Origin: Sulfurimonas hongkongensis
GTDB lineage: Bacteria > Campylobacterota > Campylobacteria > Campylobacterales > Sulfurimonadaceae
Assembly (NCBI RefSeq): GCF_000445475.1
Contig: NZ_AUPZ01000013.1
Span: forward strand, 124,001 to 188,000
Direction of reading: 5' to 3'
DNA: 64,000 nt
In this document: in pieces, positions 8,601 through 16,390 of the stretch
How the letters are laid out: each line of letters opens with the position of its first letter
Numbering within the stretch: the stretch's first letter is position 1
Notes under the pieces: model-generated
Databases searched by the model: none
What the model saw: only the letters and a program-made list of their open reading frames with translations
Told to the model about the DNA's origin: nothing
Made by a program: the position numbers and the translations under genes

Positions 8601-9452
8601 CTACAAAATGATTTGTGTCCCAACTCCCTCTGTAGTGAAGAGTTCTAAAAGCATTGAGTGTTCTATTCTACCATCTATAATATGTGCTTTATTTACTCCA
8701 CCCTCGATGGCTTCAAGGCAAGCATCAACCTTTGGAACCATTCCACCATGTATAGTTCCATCAGACTTTAGCACTTCTATCTCATCTCTTGTAAGAGTCT
8801 CTAGTAACTCTTTATCTTTGTTTAAAACACCCGGAGTATCTGTTAAAAAGATTATTTTATTCGCCCCTATAGCCTTTGCAACATAAGATGCACACAGATC
8901 TGCATTTATGTTAAACCCAGGGTGTCCCATCTCTTCCCCTGCCGCTATTGGAGCAATAACAGGAACAAAATTATCAGCAATTAATTTAGTTATAACTATA
9001 GGTTTTACTGCATTTATATTTCCAGTGAGTCCCCACTTTGCAAAGTCTTTTGCTTTTGCAGTTATAAAGTGCGCATCTTTACCACTTACACCAATAGCTT
9101 TTGCACCGTGCGAGTTTAAAAGTGACACTATCTCTTTGTTTATCTCTCCACTTAGTATCATTTCAGCAATTCGCATAACCTCTTTAGTTGTAACTCTTTG
9201 ACCCTCTATAAACTTTGACTCAATATTTAGAGCATCCAGCATCTCTGTGATTTTAGAGCCACCACCATGAACGATAACAGGCTTGATGCCAACTAAATAC
9301 ATTAAAAGAATATCCTCTGCAAACTTCTCTTTTAATTGTGCTGATGTTTGGGCCGAACCACCATACTTAATAACAACTATCTCATCCCTAAATTCTTTAA
9401 TAAATGGCAGTGCATCAAGGAGTGTTTTTACCGTTTCTATCTTTTTTTTCAA
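8601..9452 (-). CDS. argB: Acetylglutamate kinase
   Basis: Phosphorylates N-acetylglutamate in the second step of arginine synthesis. The 283-residue protein has the phosphate-binding VVIKYGGSA and IVHGGGSKI motifs, the FNINADLCASYVA segment and the nucleotide-site DTPGVLNKDKELL. An N-terminal helix of about 20 residues precedes the kinase core, as in hexameric arginine-inhibited ArgB enzymes, so feedback inhibition is possible but not proven. The start overlaps the lpxK stop (ATGA). No other arg gene is in the window. Confidence 0.96.
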   Translation of the reverse strand: MKKKIETVKTLLDALPFIKEFRDEIVVIKYGGSAQTSAQLKEKFAEDILLMYLVGIKPVIVHGGGSKITEMLDALNIESKFIEGQRVTTKEVMRIAEMILSGEINKEIVSLLNSHGAKAIGVSGKDAHFITAKAKDFAKWGLTGNINAVKPIVITKLIADNFVPVIAPIAAGEEMGHPGFNINADLCASYVAKAIGANKIIFLTDTPGVLNKDKELLETLTRDEIEVLKSDGTIHGGMVPKVDACLEAIEGGVNKAHIIDGRIEHSMLLELFTTEGVGTQIIL

Positions 9453-10405
9453 TCTCTCATCCTATAGTTATTAATAATATCAAATACCGCACCTTCAACC
9501 TCTACTTCTAAGTCTAGCAGAGATATAGGCAGATTAAAAGCTTCAACCTTTACAAAATCCTTATAAGTTAGTAAAAGCGAGTGTGTGCCATCACTTCTTA
9601 AAATATCCTCTAACTCACCCTTTGTATATAAGTGATGGTCCTCAAAGTAGTGCTTTTTTATCACACCCTTTGGTAAATACTCATCAAGTCTTGATGGTCT
9701 AGCAATCGCAGATACAAGTGACATTTTATCACTTTTATCTCTAAGATGCACTACTCTTTTAAAATCTCTATTCTCTTTTAGAGTTATGGCATCTTTTGTA
9801 GCCCAAAGTCTCTCTCTAAATGCGCCTGATGGCAAACATCTTCTGTTTTTTGTATCTACATCTATAAGAAAATCTAGTTTTTTTATATCATGCTTTGAAT
9901 AAGCATCATCTAAAAAAACAATTTTAGCTCCCATCTCTTTAGCTTTTTTTATAGCTTTTGCTCTATCTTCACTTACTATTACTATGGCAGAGGAGAGTTT
10001 TTTTGCATATATCATAGCCTCATCTCCACTAACATCTACATCGCATAAGATTTTTCCATCTTGCTTTACTACAATGAGTCCTTTGCTTTTTCGCCCATAA
10101 CCACGAAGGATAACTGCTGAATCAGCATACCTTGATGCAAGAGCAGTAACAAGGGGAGTCTTACCACTTCCGCCAACGCTTAAATTGCCAACACTTACTA
10201 TATCGATATCAAAATCTTTTATAGTTTTACTCTTAAATCGCACAAACATAACAAAGCAGTATATCCAGCTAAGAGGGAGCAGTAAACAAGAGAGGAGTTT
10301 ATCAAAAAGAGTTGGCTTATAGAAGTATCTCTCAACCCAGAAAACTAAACTCTTCTTCAACTCTTTTAAACTCTTGTTTTTGCTATCTGTTTTACTTTTT
10401 GGCAA
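9449..10405 (-). CDS. lpxK: Tetraacyldisaccharide 4'-kinase (lipid A synthesis)
   Basis: LpxK phosphorylates the 4' position of the lipid A disaccharide at the inner membrane. Seen here are an N-terminal membrane segment (CLLLPLSWIYCFVMFV), the Walker A-like VGNLSVGGSGKTPLV and ILRGYGRKSKG. The start is uncertain because there is no ATG: TTG at 10405 has AGAGG ten bases upstream. TTG at 10360, just after the aminotransferase stop, would begin the protein shortly before WVERYFYKPT, where I remember other family members starting. With 10405 the gene overlaps the aminotransferase by 40 bases. C. jejuni also has lpxK beside nadE. Confidence 0.93.
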   Translation of the reverse strand: MPKSKTDSKNKSLKELKKSLVFWVERYFYKPTLFDKLLSCLLLPLSWIYCFVMFVRFKSKTIKDFDIDIVSVGNLSVGGSGKTPLVTALASRYADSAVILRGYGRKSKGLIVVKQDGKILCDVDVSGDEAMIYAKKLSSAIVIVSEDRAKAIKKAKEMGAKIVFLDDAYSKHDIKKLDFLIDVDTKNRRCLPSGAFRERLWATKDAITLKENRDFKRVVHLRDKSDKMSLVSAIARPSRLDEYLPKGVIKKHYFEDHHLYTKGELEDILRSDGTHSLLLTYKDFVKVEAFNLPISLLDLEVEVEGAVFDIINNYRMRD

Positions 10406-11490
10406 ACAAATTTAACCTCTTCATCGCTCATACTTGCATAGATTGGAAGTGATAGGACTTGTTGAAAACTTTGTAGTGCTATAGGATAGTTATTTATTTT
10501 TAACGAGTATTTTGATTTGTAATAAGAAAGCAGGTGCAGAGGAATATAGTGAACTCCGCACTCTACACCAGCTTTTTTCAGCTCTAACGCAAAAGAGTCA
10601 CGATTTTTATCTACTTTTATAATATAGAGTGAAAAGGGGTGCTCTTCATTATTCATATTTGGGATAGTCACATGCTCAGTTGATGCAAGTGTGTCACTAT
10701 ATACCTTTGCTATGTCTTGTTGTCTTTTTATATTTGAGTCTTGTTTTACAAGTTGCGCTCTAAGATAAGCAGCATTTAATTCGCCCATAGAGTAATCATT
10801 TCCTATATCTACGACATCGTAGATATACTCTAGTGCATCTTCATCTCTAACTATCGCATGGTTACTTAAAAGTTTGGCTCTTTCTATAATCTCATCATCA
10901 TCACTAACGAGCATACCACCATTACAAACATTTTTTTTCAGATGCGGAGAGAAGTTAAAACAAGTTATATGTCCGCCTGTTGAGCCTATTTTTTTACCTC
11001 TGTACAAGGCTCCTAAAGCTTCACTTGCATCTTCAACTATTTTAACATTGTAAATCTTCGCTATTGAGTAGAGTCTATCCAAATCAACACTAACACCAGC
11101 TATATGTGTAACAATCACCGCTTTTAGTTTTTTTGACTGGTTATCTTCTAGATAAGCCTCTAATAGATCTAAGTTTATGTTGTAATTATTTGCTTCAATA
11201 TCCACAAAAACTGGCTCAGCATCAAAGTGTCTTACAACCTCAGCTACGTTTGGAAAAGCGTTCACACTACAAACTACTTTATCACCCCTTTTTAAGTCAA
11301 GTGCTAACATCGCTAGATGCAAAGCAGAAGTTCCATGAGAAGTTGCAAGTGCATATTTACAACCTATATAAGCGGCAAATTCTTCTTCAAGTTTTGATAC
11401 TTGGTTTAAATTTTCCCCATCTAAAACATCTGCAACATTTCCATGCTCTTCTCGTCCACTCTCATATCTACTAAAAGCTACTTTCATCAT
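10366..11490 (-). CDS. DegT/DnrJ/EryC1/StrS-type sugar aminotransferase
   Basis: A 374-residue PLP enzyme of the family that aminates keto-sugars bound to nucleotides. Diagnostic parts are ATSHGTSALHLAMLAL (PLP phosphate pocket), IVEDASEALGALYRGK (Asp to the pyridine nitrogen) and the lysine region FNFSPHLKKNVCNGGM. In relatives such as ArnB or PseC the lysine is followed by about five residues and GG; here the segment is two residues shorter and lacks the usual GEGG. Substrate is unknown; a surface polysaccharide or lipid A role is inferred from neighbouring lpxK. Start ATG at 11490 has AAGGAT seven bases upstream. Confidence 0.85.
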   Translation of the reverse strand: MMKVAFSRYESGREEHGNVADVLDGENLNQVSKLEEEFAAYIGCKYALATSHGTSALHLAMLALDLKRGDKVVCSVNAFPNVAEVVRHFDAEPVFVDIEANNYNINLDLLEAYLEDNQSKKLKAVIVTHIAGVSVDLDRLYSIAKIYNVKIVEDASEALGALYRGKKIGSTGGHITCFNFSPHLKKNVCNGGMLVSDDDEIIERAKLLSNHAIVRDEDALEYIYDVVDIGNDYSMGELNAAYLRAQLVKQDSNIKRQQDIAKVYSDTLASTEHVTIPNMNNEEHPFSLYIIKVDKNRDSFALELKKAGVECGVHYIPLHLLSYYKSKYSLKINNYPIALQSFQQVLSLPIYASMSDEEVKFVCQKVKQIAKTRV

Positions 11491-11521
11491 ATTTTATCCT
11501 TAAAGTTAATTTCTAAAGTCT

Positions 11522-12280
11522 TTAGACCATTTTCGCAATTTTTGGCATCTCTGTTTTGAAGCTATTGTTAGAGACTCTTTTTATTAGCATCTCTAGCATC
11601 TCTTTATCTATATCTTTTTTTAAAATATCCTCTTTACTTAATCTCTCATCAACCAAAAGTCTCAAAGCAGAATCAATCTTGGCATAGGTGTAACCCAAAT
11701 CATCCTCATCACTCTGTCCTTCCCACAGATCAGCAGAAGGAGCTTTGTCTATAATGGCTTTTGGTACACCTAAATACTTAGCTAGTTTATAAATCTCACT
11801 TTTGTACAAATCACCTATGGGATTTATAGCGCAAGCTAGATCTCCGTAAATAGTTCCATAACCCAGCATCAACTCACTTTTGTTACTAGTACCCAAAACC
11901 AGAGCATTTTCTCTAGCAGATATATCAAAGATAGTAGCCATTCTCATGCGAGATGAAAAATTTCCTATTCTCAACTTATCCATATCGGGGTTTAGCTCTT
12001 CATAAGCACTAAGCATCGGCTCTATAGAAGCTGTAATAGCTCTTATAGAGAAGTCGTTGCATAGCGTATCTGCATCTATAAGTGAGTTTTGCGAAGAGTA
12101 TTGTGATGGCATCTTAACACACAAAAGTTCATCTTTAAAAACTCTATGTGCTATTACGGCAACGACAGCAGAGTCCAATCCACCGCTAAGCCCTACTAGA
12201 ACTTTTTTAAAGCCTCTTTTTGATACTTCGGCTTTTAAAAACCCTTTTAAGTATTCTGTTATGTGTGCATATTTGTTCAT
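11522..12280 (-). CDS. nadE: Ammonia-dependent NAD+ synthetase
   Basis: Converts deamido-NAD to NAD with ATP and ammonia. The 252-residue protein is the short form without a glutaminase domain. Motifs are the PP-loop GLSGGLDSAVV, LGTSNKSELMLGYGT, GDLACAINPIGDLYK and SADLWEGQSDEDDLGY. It heads the nadE-aminotransferase-lpxK-argB run on the minus strand. The 130-base AT-rich gap to the divergent metallo-hydrolase gene should hold both promoters. C. jejuni has a similar divergent pair (a hydrolase and nadE). Confidence 0.96.
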   Translation of the reverse strand: MNKYAHITEYLKGFLKAEVSKRGFKKVLVGLSGGLDSAVVAVIAHRVFKDELLCVKMPSQYSSQNSLIDADTLCNDFSIRAITASIEPMLSAYEELNPDMDKLRIGNFSSRMRMATIFDISARENALVLGTSNKSELMLGYGTIYGDLACAINPIGDLYKSEIYKLAKYLGVPKAIIDKAPSADLWEGQSDEDDLGYTYAKIDSALRLLVDERLSKEDILKKDIDKEMLEMLIKRVSNNSFKTEMPKIAKMV

Positions 12281-12411
12281 ATTTTTTTCTAACCTTTAAA
12301 AATCTTTAACAAAAATTATTATATCAAAAATTATACACAATTTGCACTATTGAAAATTTAGTTCTATTTTTTTATATTATTTTGTTACAATCCAAACAAA
12401 AAAGAGAAACT

Positions 12412-13005
12412 ATGAAGATAAATGTTCAAGCTATGGGTGACTACCAAACCAACTGCTATATAGTAAGCGTTGATGGTAAAGATTTTATCATTGATCCAGG
12501 AGTTGGAGCCACGTCTTGGGTAGAGCAAAATGTTAAAAATCCAGTAGCCATTCTTAACACTCATGGTCATTTTGATCATGTTTGGTCAAATGATGAGTTA
12601 CAAAAGAGACTAAACATCCCACTCTATACGCCAAGAGATGATGTAAAGATGCTTAAAGATAGCTCGTGGATGCCGGCACTACCTCCATCTACTCCGGATA
12701 TAGAAGTTAAGCCAGATGAAGAGTTCGATTTTGATGGTATCAAAGTGAAGTTTCACCACTTTCCTGGACACAGTGAGGGAAGCTCTATGATAGAGATAGA
12801 AGATGCCATGTTTAGCGGAGATTTTATTTTTGAGAGATCAATAGGAAGAACTGACTTTCCATACTCATCTCCCAAAGATATGAAAGCTTCACTACAAAAG
12901 TTTAAAAAGTTTGATTTTGACAAGACCCTGTATCCTGGTCATGGAGGAACTACCACCATAAAACAAGAGCAAGCTTACGCAGACTACTGGATACAAAATC
13001 TCTAA
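12412..13005 (+). CDS. Metallo-beta-lactamase-fold hydrolase (glyoxalase II type)
   Basis: A 197-residue hydrolase with the full binuclear metal set: NTHGHFDH (HxHxDH), FPGHSEGS, the bridging aspartate in FSGDFIFERSIGRTDFP and the final histidine in LYPGHGGTTT. It is closest to short YcbL-like glyoxalase II proteins that lack the C-terminal glutathione-binding domain, so the thioester substrate is uncertain. Start ATG at 12412 is preferred over an upstream TTG (12382) because AAAGAG lies just before it and MKINVQAMGDYQTNCY is a typical family N-terminus. Divergent from nadE. Confidence 0.88.
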   Translation: MKINVQAMGDYQTNCYIVSVDGKDFIIDPGVGATSWVEQNVKNPVAILNTHGHFDHVWSNDELQKRLNIPLYTPRDDVKMLKDSSWMPALPPSTPDIEVKPDEEFDFDGIKVKFHHFPGHSEGSSMIEIEDAMFSGDFIFERSIGRTDFPYSSPKDMKASLQKFKKFDFDKTLYPGHGGTTTIKQEQAYADYWIQNL

Positions 13006-13008
13006 GGC

Positions 13009-13482
13009 TTAAGATTCCTCTGCATCGAGAAGTTTGAGTTTTAAGACATGTTTTTCAGTTATTACTGTTCTAAACTCTCCATGAAATATCTTTATATCTA
13101 AAACATGGGCCTCAACATAAACATTTCTTTTTCTTCCCTCTTTATGTCTAACTCTAGCTACAAAGTTTACTTCATCTCCAAACTTTACAGGTGAGAGAAA
13201 ATGGCTCTCACTCCCAACTAAGACAACATTTTTTTCATTTACTGCCGCCATCGCCGCAAAATCAGCTGCTCCAAAGATAAAACCACCATGAATAAGTCCT
13301 TGCTCATCTGCAACCATCTCAGTGCTTGTAGTTAGGCGGAGTTCTACATAGCCTTGTTCTATCCTCATGATTTCTCCGCACAAATCACGATTTATATTCT
13401 CATGCGTGTTTAATACAACTGAGTTTTGCTCATCTTCTCTATAGTCATCAAGTTCTAGATCCTTATCATTTTCTTCATTCAT
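13009..13482 (-). CDS. Cj0977-like hotdog-fold protein
   Basis: A 157-residue single hotdog domain preceded by an acidic, probably flexible stretch of about 25 residues. The helix motif GLIHGGFIFGAADFAAMAAV matches the Cj0977 group of Campylobacterota, related to PaaI/MaoC thioesterase-like proteins. In C. jejuni that gene is reported to be co-regulated with flagella and needed for invasion, while its ligand (probably an acyl-CoA) is unknown. It follows cmoB by 13 bases, the same neighbour as in C. jejuni (Cj0976-Cj0977). Ribosome binding site AAGGG, start ATG at 13482. Confidence 0.85.
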   Translation of the reverse strand: MNEENDKDLELDDYREDEQNSVVLNTHENINRDLCGEIMRIEQGYVELRLTTSTEMVADEQGLIHGGFIFGAADFAAMAAVNEKNVVLVGSESHFLSPVKFGDEVNFVARVRHKEGRKRNVYVEAHVLDIKIFHGEFRTVITEKHVLKLKLLDAEES

Positions 13483-13495
13483 AAATACCCTTATC

Positions 13496-14377
13496 TTATT
13501 TTATCAGTCGTACATATACTCTTGCAGGTGCGTCGTAACCCTCTACAGTTTTAGTATTATCCTCTGGATCTAAAAAGTCTTGCAATGACTGCCCTTCTAT
13601 CCACGAAGTTTTTCTCTGCTCACTTGCGTCTGTTTGCATAGTCTCCAAAACCTCAAAGCTACTAAACCCAGCTCTGTGGCACCAGTTTTTTAAAGCTGGT
13701 ATTGTTGGAACAAAGTAGATATTTGGTATCTTTGAATAAGATGATTTTGGACAAAGTGCCATCTCTTCATCACCTTTGATATAAAAGGTATCAAGAATAA
13801 CCTCACCCTCCTTATCAAGCCCACGATAAAGAGACTTAAGCATTGCTATTGGATCACTTCTATGGTACAAAACACCCAAACAAAAGATGGTATCAAACTT
13901 CTCTTCGTAAACTGGCAGATGCTCAACTCCCAAGAGTTCATAAACAATATCACTCTTTACAAAATGATTTATAAAATCAAACTGCGTCTTATAAAGAGGT
14001 GATGGATCAAAGCCTACTAGAGTCTTTGGATTGTCCTCTTGCATGCGAAACAGATAATATCCATTGTTACATCCTATATCGGCAACTCTCTTATTTTTTA
14101 AATCAAAATGTTTTCTAAGCAGGTTATACTTGATATTACTCTTCCACTCAGCATCTATAAATGTGTCACAAACATCAAAAGGCCCTTTTCTCCAAGGCAT
14201 CAAAAGCTTTGCAACACTATATACATCACAAGGTTCATTTGAACTTATCTTTATAGCTTCTCCTAATGTAATCTCAAAGCTACCATCAGGCAGAGTACCC
14301 AAAGCATCACGAAGTGGTTTGATATTTTTCCATGTCATCCATTTTTGTCTCTCTTTTCTTATCTCATCTAGGTTCAT
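13496..14377 (-). CDS. cmoB: tRNA U34 carboxymethyltransferase
   Basis: CmoB transfers a carboxymethyl group from carboxy-SAM to 5-hydroxyuridine at the wobble base of tRNAs, giving cmo5U. The SAM-binding loop is [15 protein letters not shown], followed by [16 protein letters not shown], both characteristic of CmoB. The start is taken at 14377 ([13 protein letters not shown]). A longer frame back to 14455 would add a hydrophobic stretch not expected for this cytosolic enzyme. No strong ribosome binding site is visible for 14377, so the start is moderately sure. The partner CmoA is not in the window. Confidence 0.93.
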   Translation of the reverse strand: MNLDEIRKERQKWMTWKNIKPLRDALGTLPDGSFEITLGEAIKISSNEPCDVYSVAKLLMPWRKGPFDVCDTFIDAEWKSNIKYNLLRKHFDLKNKRVADIGCNNGYYLFRMQEDNPKTLVGFDPSPLYKTQFDFINHFVKSDIVYELLGVEHLPVYEEKFDTIFCLGVLYHRSDPIAMLKSLYRGLDKEGEVILDTFYIKGDEEMALCPKSSYSKIPNIYFVPTIPALKNWCHRAGFSSFEVLETMQTDASEQRKTSWIEGQSLQDFLDPEDNTKTVEGYDAPARVYVRLIK

Positions 14378-14454
14378 ATCAATCTTTATATCAGTAATTT
14401 TTGTTACAATTGTACCAAAAATTATAATGAACAATAGTGTAATACAAAATCGCA

Positions 14455-14473
14455 TGACAAAATAAAGTGAAGG
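14455..14473 (+). repeat. 19-bp direct repeat, copy 1
   Basis: TGACAAAATAAAGTGAAGG occurs here and again, identically, 204 bases downstream at 14659-14677. Copy 1 is followed by AAACCCTT and copy 2 by GTTTCC, so the two copies open into the 13-base inverted repeat. Related boxes lie at 14691 and 20165. Confidence 0.85.
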
Positions 14474-14487
14474 AAACCCTTTGCTAA

Positions 14488-14560
14488 TTCCAATGCTCCG
14501 CGTTGGAACTCATGTATATTTTTAGGTGTTATATATAGACTCCCACGCAGAGCGTGGGAG
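14488..14560 (+). repeat. REPIN-like element: two inverted hairpins, copy B1
   Basis: Two stem-loops lie in inverted orientation about 30 bases apart. Hairpin a (14488-14508) is TTCCAATGC, loop TCC, GCGTTGGAA; hairpin b (14540-14560) is CTCCCACGC, loop AGA, GCGTGGGAG, a perfect nine-base stem. On its opposite strand hairpin b aligns with hairpin a, the arrangement known as a REPIN. The sequence resembles the widespread ...CCCACGCTCTGCGTGGG... REP class mobilised by RAYT transposases. A second copy in opposite orientation lies at 59501-59577. Confidence 0.8.
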
Positions 14561-14578
14561 CCAGAGGAAATAACAAGA

Positions 14579-14657
14579 GGCACAAGTGCCGAGGGCTTCC
14601 TGCCGAAGGAAGTGCCCTTGGGGTATTAGCGTAGTTAGCGGGATTACTCCCGATACC
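14579..14657 (+). repeat. Cluster of three hairpins inside the 14.5-kb repeat island
   Basis: GGCAC-AA-GTGCC (14579-14590) is followed by AGGGC/GCCCT with inner TTCC/GGAA (14592-14618). A third structure spans 14622-14657, with outer GGTAT/ATACC, inner CGGGA/TCCCG and loop TTAC. The first palindrome has a counterpart, GACAC-AA-GTGTC, upstream of radA, where the other two hairpins are absent. No open frame or U-run suggests a gene or terminator. Confidence 0.7.
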
Positions 14658-14658
14658 G

Positions 14659-14677
14659 TGACAAAATAAAGTGAAGG
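14659..14677 (+). repeat. 19-bp direct repeat, copy 2
   Basis: Identical to 14455-14473. It lies directly after the hairpin cluster; together with the preceding G it reads GTGACAAA..., matching the box that follows a palindrome upstream of radA (20164-20183). The degenerate third copy (TTACAAAGTAAAATTAAGG, 14690-14708) is only about 13 bases further on and overlaps the translation start region of the next gene. Confidence 0.85.
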
Positions 14678-14715
14678 GTTTCCTTCATTTTACAAAGTAA
14701 AATTAAGGAATATTA

Positions 14716-15609
14716 ATGCGTTTAGAGAAAAAAGCTACTGTGGTTTCAACAACAGTTGCAGCTATTTTAGTTTTAATGAAAACGACAGTTGGAATTTTGA
14801 GTGGTTCTATTGCTGTTTTAGCATCCGCTATTGATAGTTTTTTAGACCTCATTGTTTCTATGTTTAATTACTTTGCACTCAATACTGCTGAGAAAAATCC
14901 TGATGATAAGTTTAATTATGGAAAAAGCAAGTTAGAACCTCTCGCTGCTGTGGTTGAGGGAACTATTATATCTTTTTCGGCTATTTTTATACTCTATGAA
15001 GCCCTTGTAAAGATTGCTCATCCTAGAGAGATGTCATTTATGCAAAGCAGTATCTGGGTTATGGCAGCTTCACTTATCATAACTCTTGGGCTTGTTTTAT
15101 TTTTAAACTTTGTTGCTAAAAAAACAAATAATATGGTTATAAAAGCTGATGCACTTCATTATAAAACAGATCTTCTCTCAAACGGTGCAATTCTTTTAGC
15201 CTTAGCTCTTATTGCATATACTGGTGAGCAGTTGATTGATCCTATTTTAGGAGTTCTTATTGCTCTATATATGATCTACTCTGCTATTCCCATCATTAAA
15301 GATGGTATTTTAATGCTCTTAGACGTGGCACTCCCAGAAGAAGATATACAGAGGATTCAAGATGTCTTAGAATCAGAAGAGCTAAACGATTATCACTACT
15401 TAAAAACTAGAATCTCTGGCTCACATATCTTTATCTCAGTTCATGCAGTTTTTAATGTAAGTGTTTCTTTATATGATGCTCACCTAGTAGCCGATAGAGT
15501 CGAAGCAAAGATAAAAGCTCTTTTTGATGACAATAAGATTGTACACACACTCATACATATGGATCCATATGATGATTCAGAGATAAATGATACAGAAGAA
15601 GGATACTAA
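14716..15609 (+). CDS. Cation diffusion facilitator (FieF-type) metal exporter
   Basis: A 297-residue CDF-family antiporter that exports divalent metal (zinc or iron type) in exchange for protons. Six membrane helices fill residues 10-190. The transport site is of the DDHD kind: D40 and D44 in SAIDSFLDL, H148 and D152 in ALHYKTDLLSN, as in E. coli FieF (YiiP). The C-terminal cytoplasmic domain (about 205-290) contains further histidines (ISVHAVF, HTLIHMDPYDD). Its ribosome binding site AAGG belongs to the recurrent box described nearby. The next gene begins five bases after its stop, so both are probably one transcript. Confidence 0.9.
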   Translation: MRLEKKATVVSTTVAAILVLMKTTVGILSGSIAVLASAIDSFLDLIVSMFNYFALNTAEKNPDDKFNYGKSKLEPLAAVVEGTIISFSAIFILYEALVKIAHPREMSFMQSSIWVMAASLIITLGLVLFLNFVAKKTNNMVIKADALHYKTDLLSNGAILLALALIAYTGEQLIDPILGVLIALYMIYSAIPIIKDGILMLLDVALPEEDIQRIQDVLESEELNDYHYLKTRISGSHIFISVHAVFNVSVSLYDAHLVADRVEAKIKALFDDNKIVHTLIHMDPYDDSEINDTEEGY

Positions 15610-15614
15610 AAAGT

Positions 15615-16346
15615 ATGAATTTTTATACACTTATTATTGGAACTGAGATACTTAACGCTAGAAGAGAGGATAAACACTTTAAATTTGTCCGTGATGAATT
15701 AAAAAAATATGGACATGAACTCTTTGCAACTTTCATTGTAAGAGATGAGTTAAAACTACTTCAAAACTGTTTTGAGCTTATAAAATCAGATAAAGAGTCT
15801 GTGATGTTTTCGTTTGGTGGTATTGGTTGCACGCCTGATGATCTTACAAGAGAGATAGCGGCTGATATCTTTACCTCAAAGCCTGTAGTAAGACACAAAG
15901 AGTTTGAAAAAGATATCTTAGATAGGTTTGGCGAAAGAGCTTACCCACATAGAGTCCATATGGCAGATTTGCCAGAGAATTCTAAACTACTTTTTAACCC
16001 TGTAAATAATATGTCAGGGTTTTCTTTAGAGGATAGATTTTTCTTCACTCCAGGTTTTCCCGAGATGGCACACCCTATGATAAGCGATGTTATCTCAAAA
16101 TTTTTCTCTAAAAGTGCTCTAAAGTATAGACTAACACTTCTTGCAAAAACGAGCGAAGAGACTCTTATATCTCAAATGAGTCTCATACCAGCACATATAG
16201 AGCTATCGTCACTCCCTATATTTATAGATAAAAAACCAAATGTTGAGTTATCTTTGAGTGGTTATGATGAGAATGAGGTTAGAGAGTACTTTACTATGTT
16301 TGAAGAGGAGCTAAAAAAACATAATATAGAGTATAGACTACTATAA
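15615..16346 (+). CDS. MoaB/CinA-type molybdopterin-binding domain protein
   Basis: A 243-residue protein whose N-terminal two thirds form a MoCF-like domain: LIIGTEILNARRED (the substrate-binding TEIL), MFSFGGIGCTPDDLTREIA (the GGxGxTxDD motif) and FTPGFPEMA. This resembles the N-terminal half of CinA, without the NMN deamidase half. The C-terminal 80 residues are of unknown role. Family members bind or hydrolyse nucleotide-like or pterin ligands; the exact reaction cannot be told. It is co-oriented with the CDF transporter and converges on rny, with a 44-base gap and no clear terminator. Confidence 0.78.
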   Translation: MNFYTLIIGTEILNARREDKHFKFVRDELKKYGHELFATFIVRDELKLLQNCFELIKSDKESVMFSFGGIGCTPDDLTREIAADIFTSKPVVRHKEFEKDILDRFGERAYPHRVHMADLPENSKLLFNPVNNMSGFSLEDRFFFTPGFPEMAHPMISDVISKFFSKSALKYRLTLLAKTSEETLISQMSLIPAHIELSSLPIFIDKKPNVELSLSGYDENEVREYFTMFEEELKKHNIEYRLL

Positions 16347-16390
16347 ATTCACGGTAGTTCAAGTTAAACAACCTACTAGAAGTTTTAGCT

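Larger units (their letters stand above)
14378..14715. other. 338-base gap filled with palindromic repeats
   Basis: No protein-coding gene is supported here. The gap holds, left to right: the cmoB leader (divergent), box copy 1 (14455-14473), a REPIN-like hairpin pair (14488-14560), a run of three further hairpins (14579-14657), box copy 2 (14659-14677) and a third, degenerate box (14691-14708) that supplies the ribosome binding site of the CDF transporter. A 13-base inverted repeat (GAAGGAAACCCTT at 14469-14481 and its complement at 14674-14686) brackets the hairpins. Confidence 0.8.

Noticed and set aside
14378-14455. Hydrophobic N-terminal extension of CmoB
   Set aside because: CmoB is cytosolic, and the family-like N-terminus begins at 14377.
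14455-14677. CRISPR array
   Set aside because: Only two identical direct repeats, spacing of 185 bases filled by palindromes, and no cas gene in the window.
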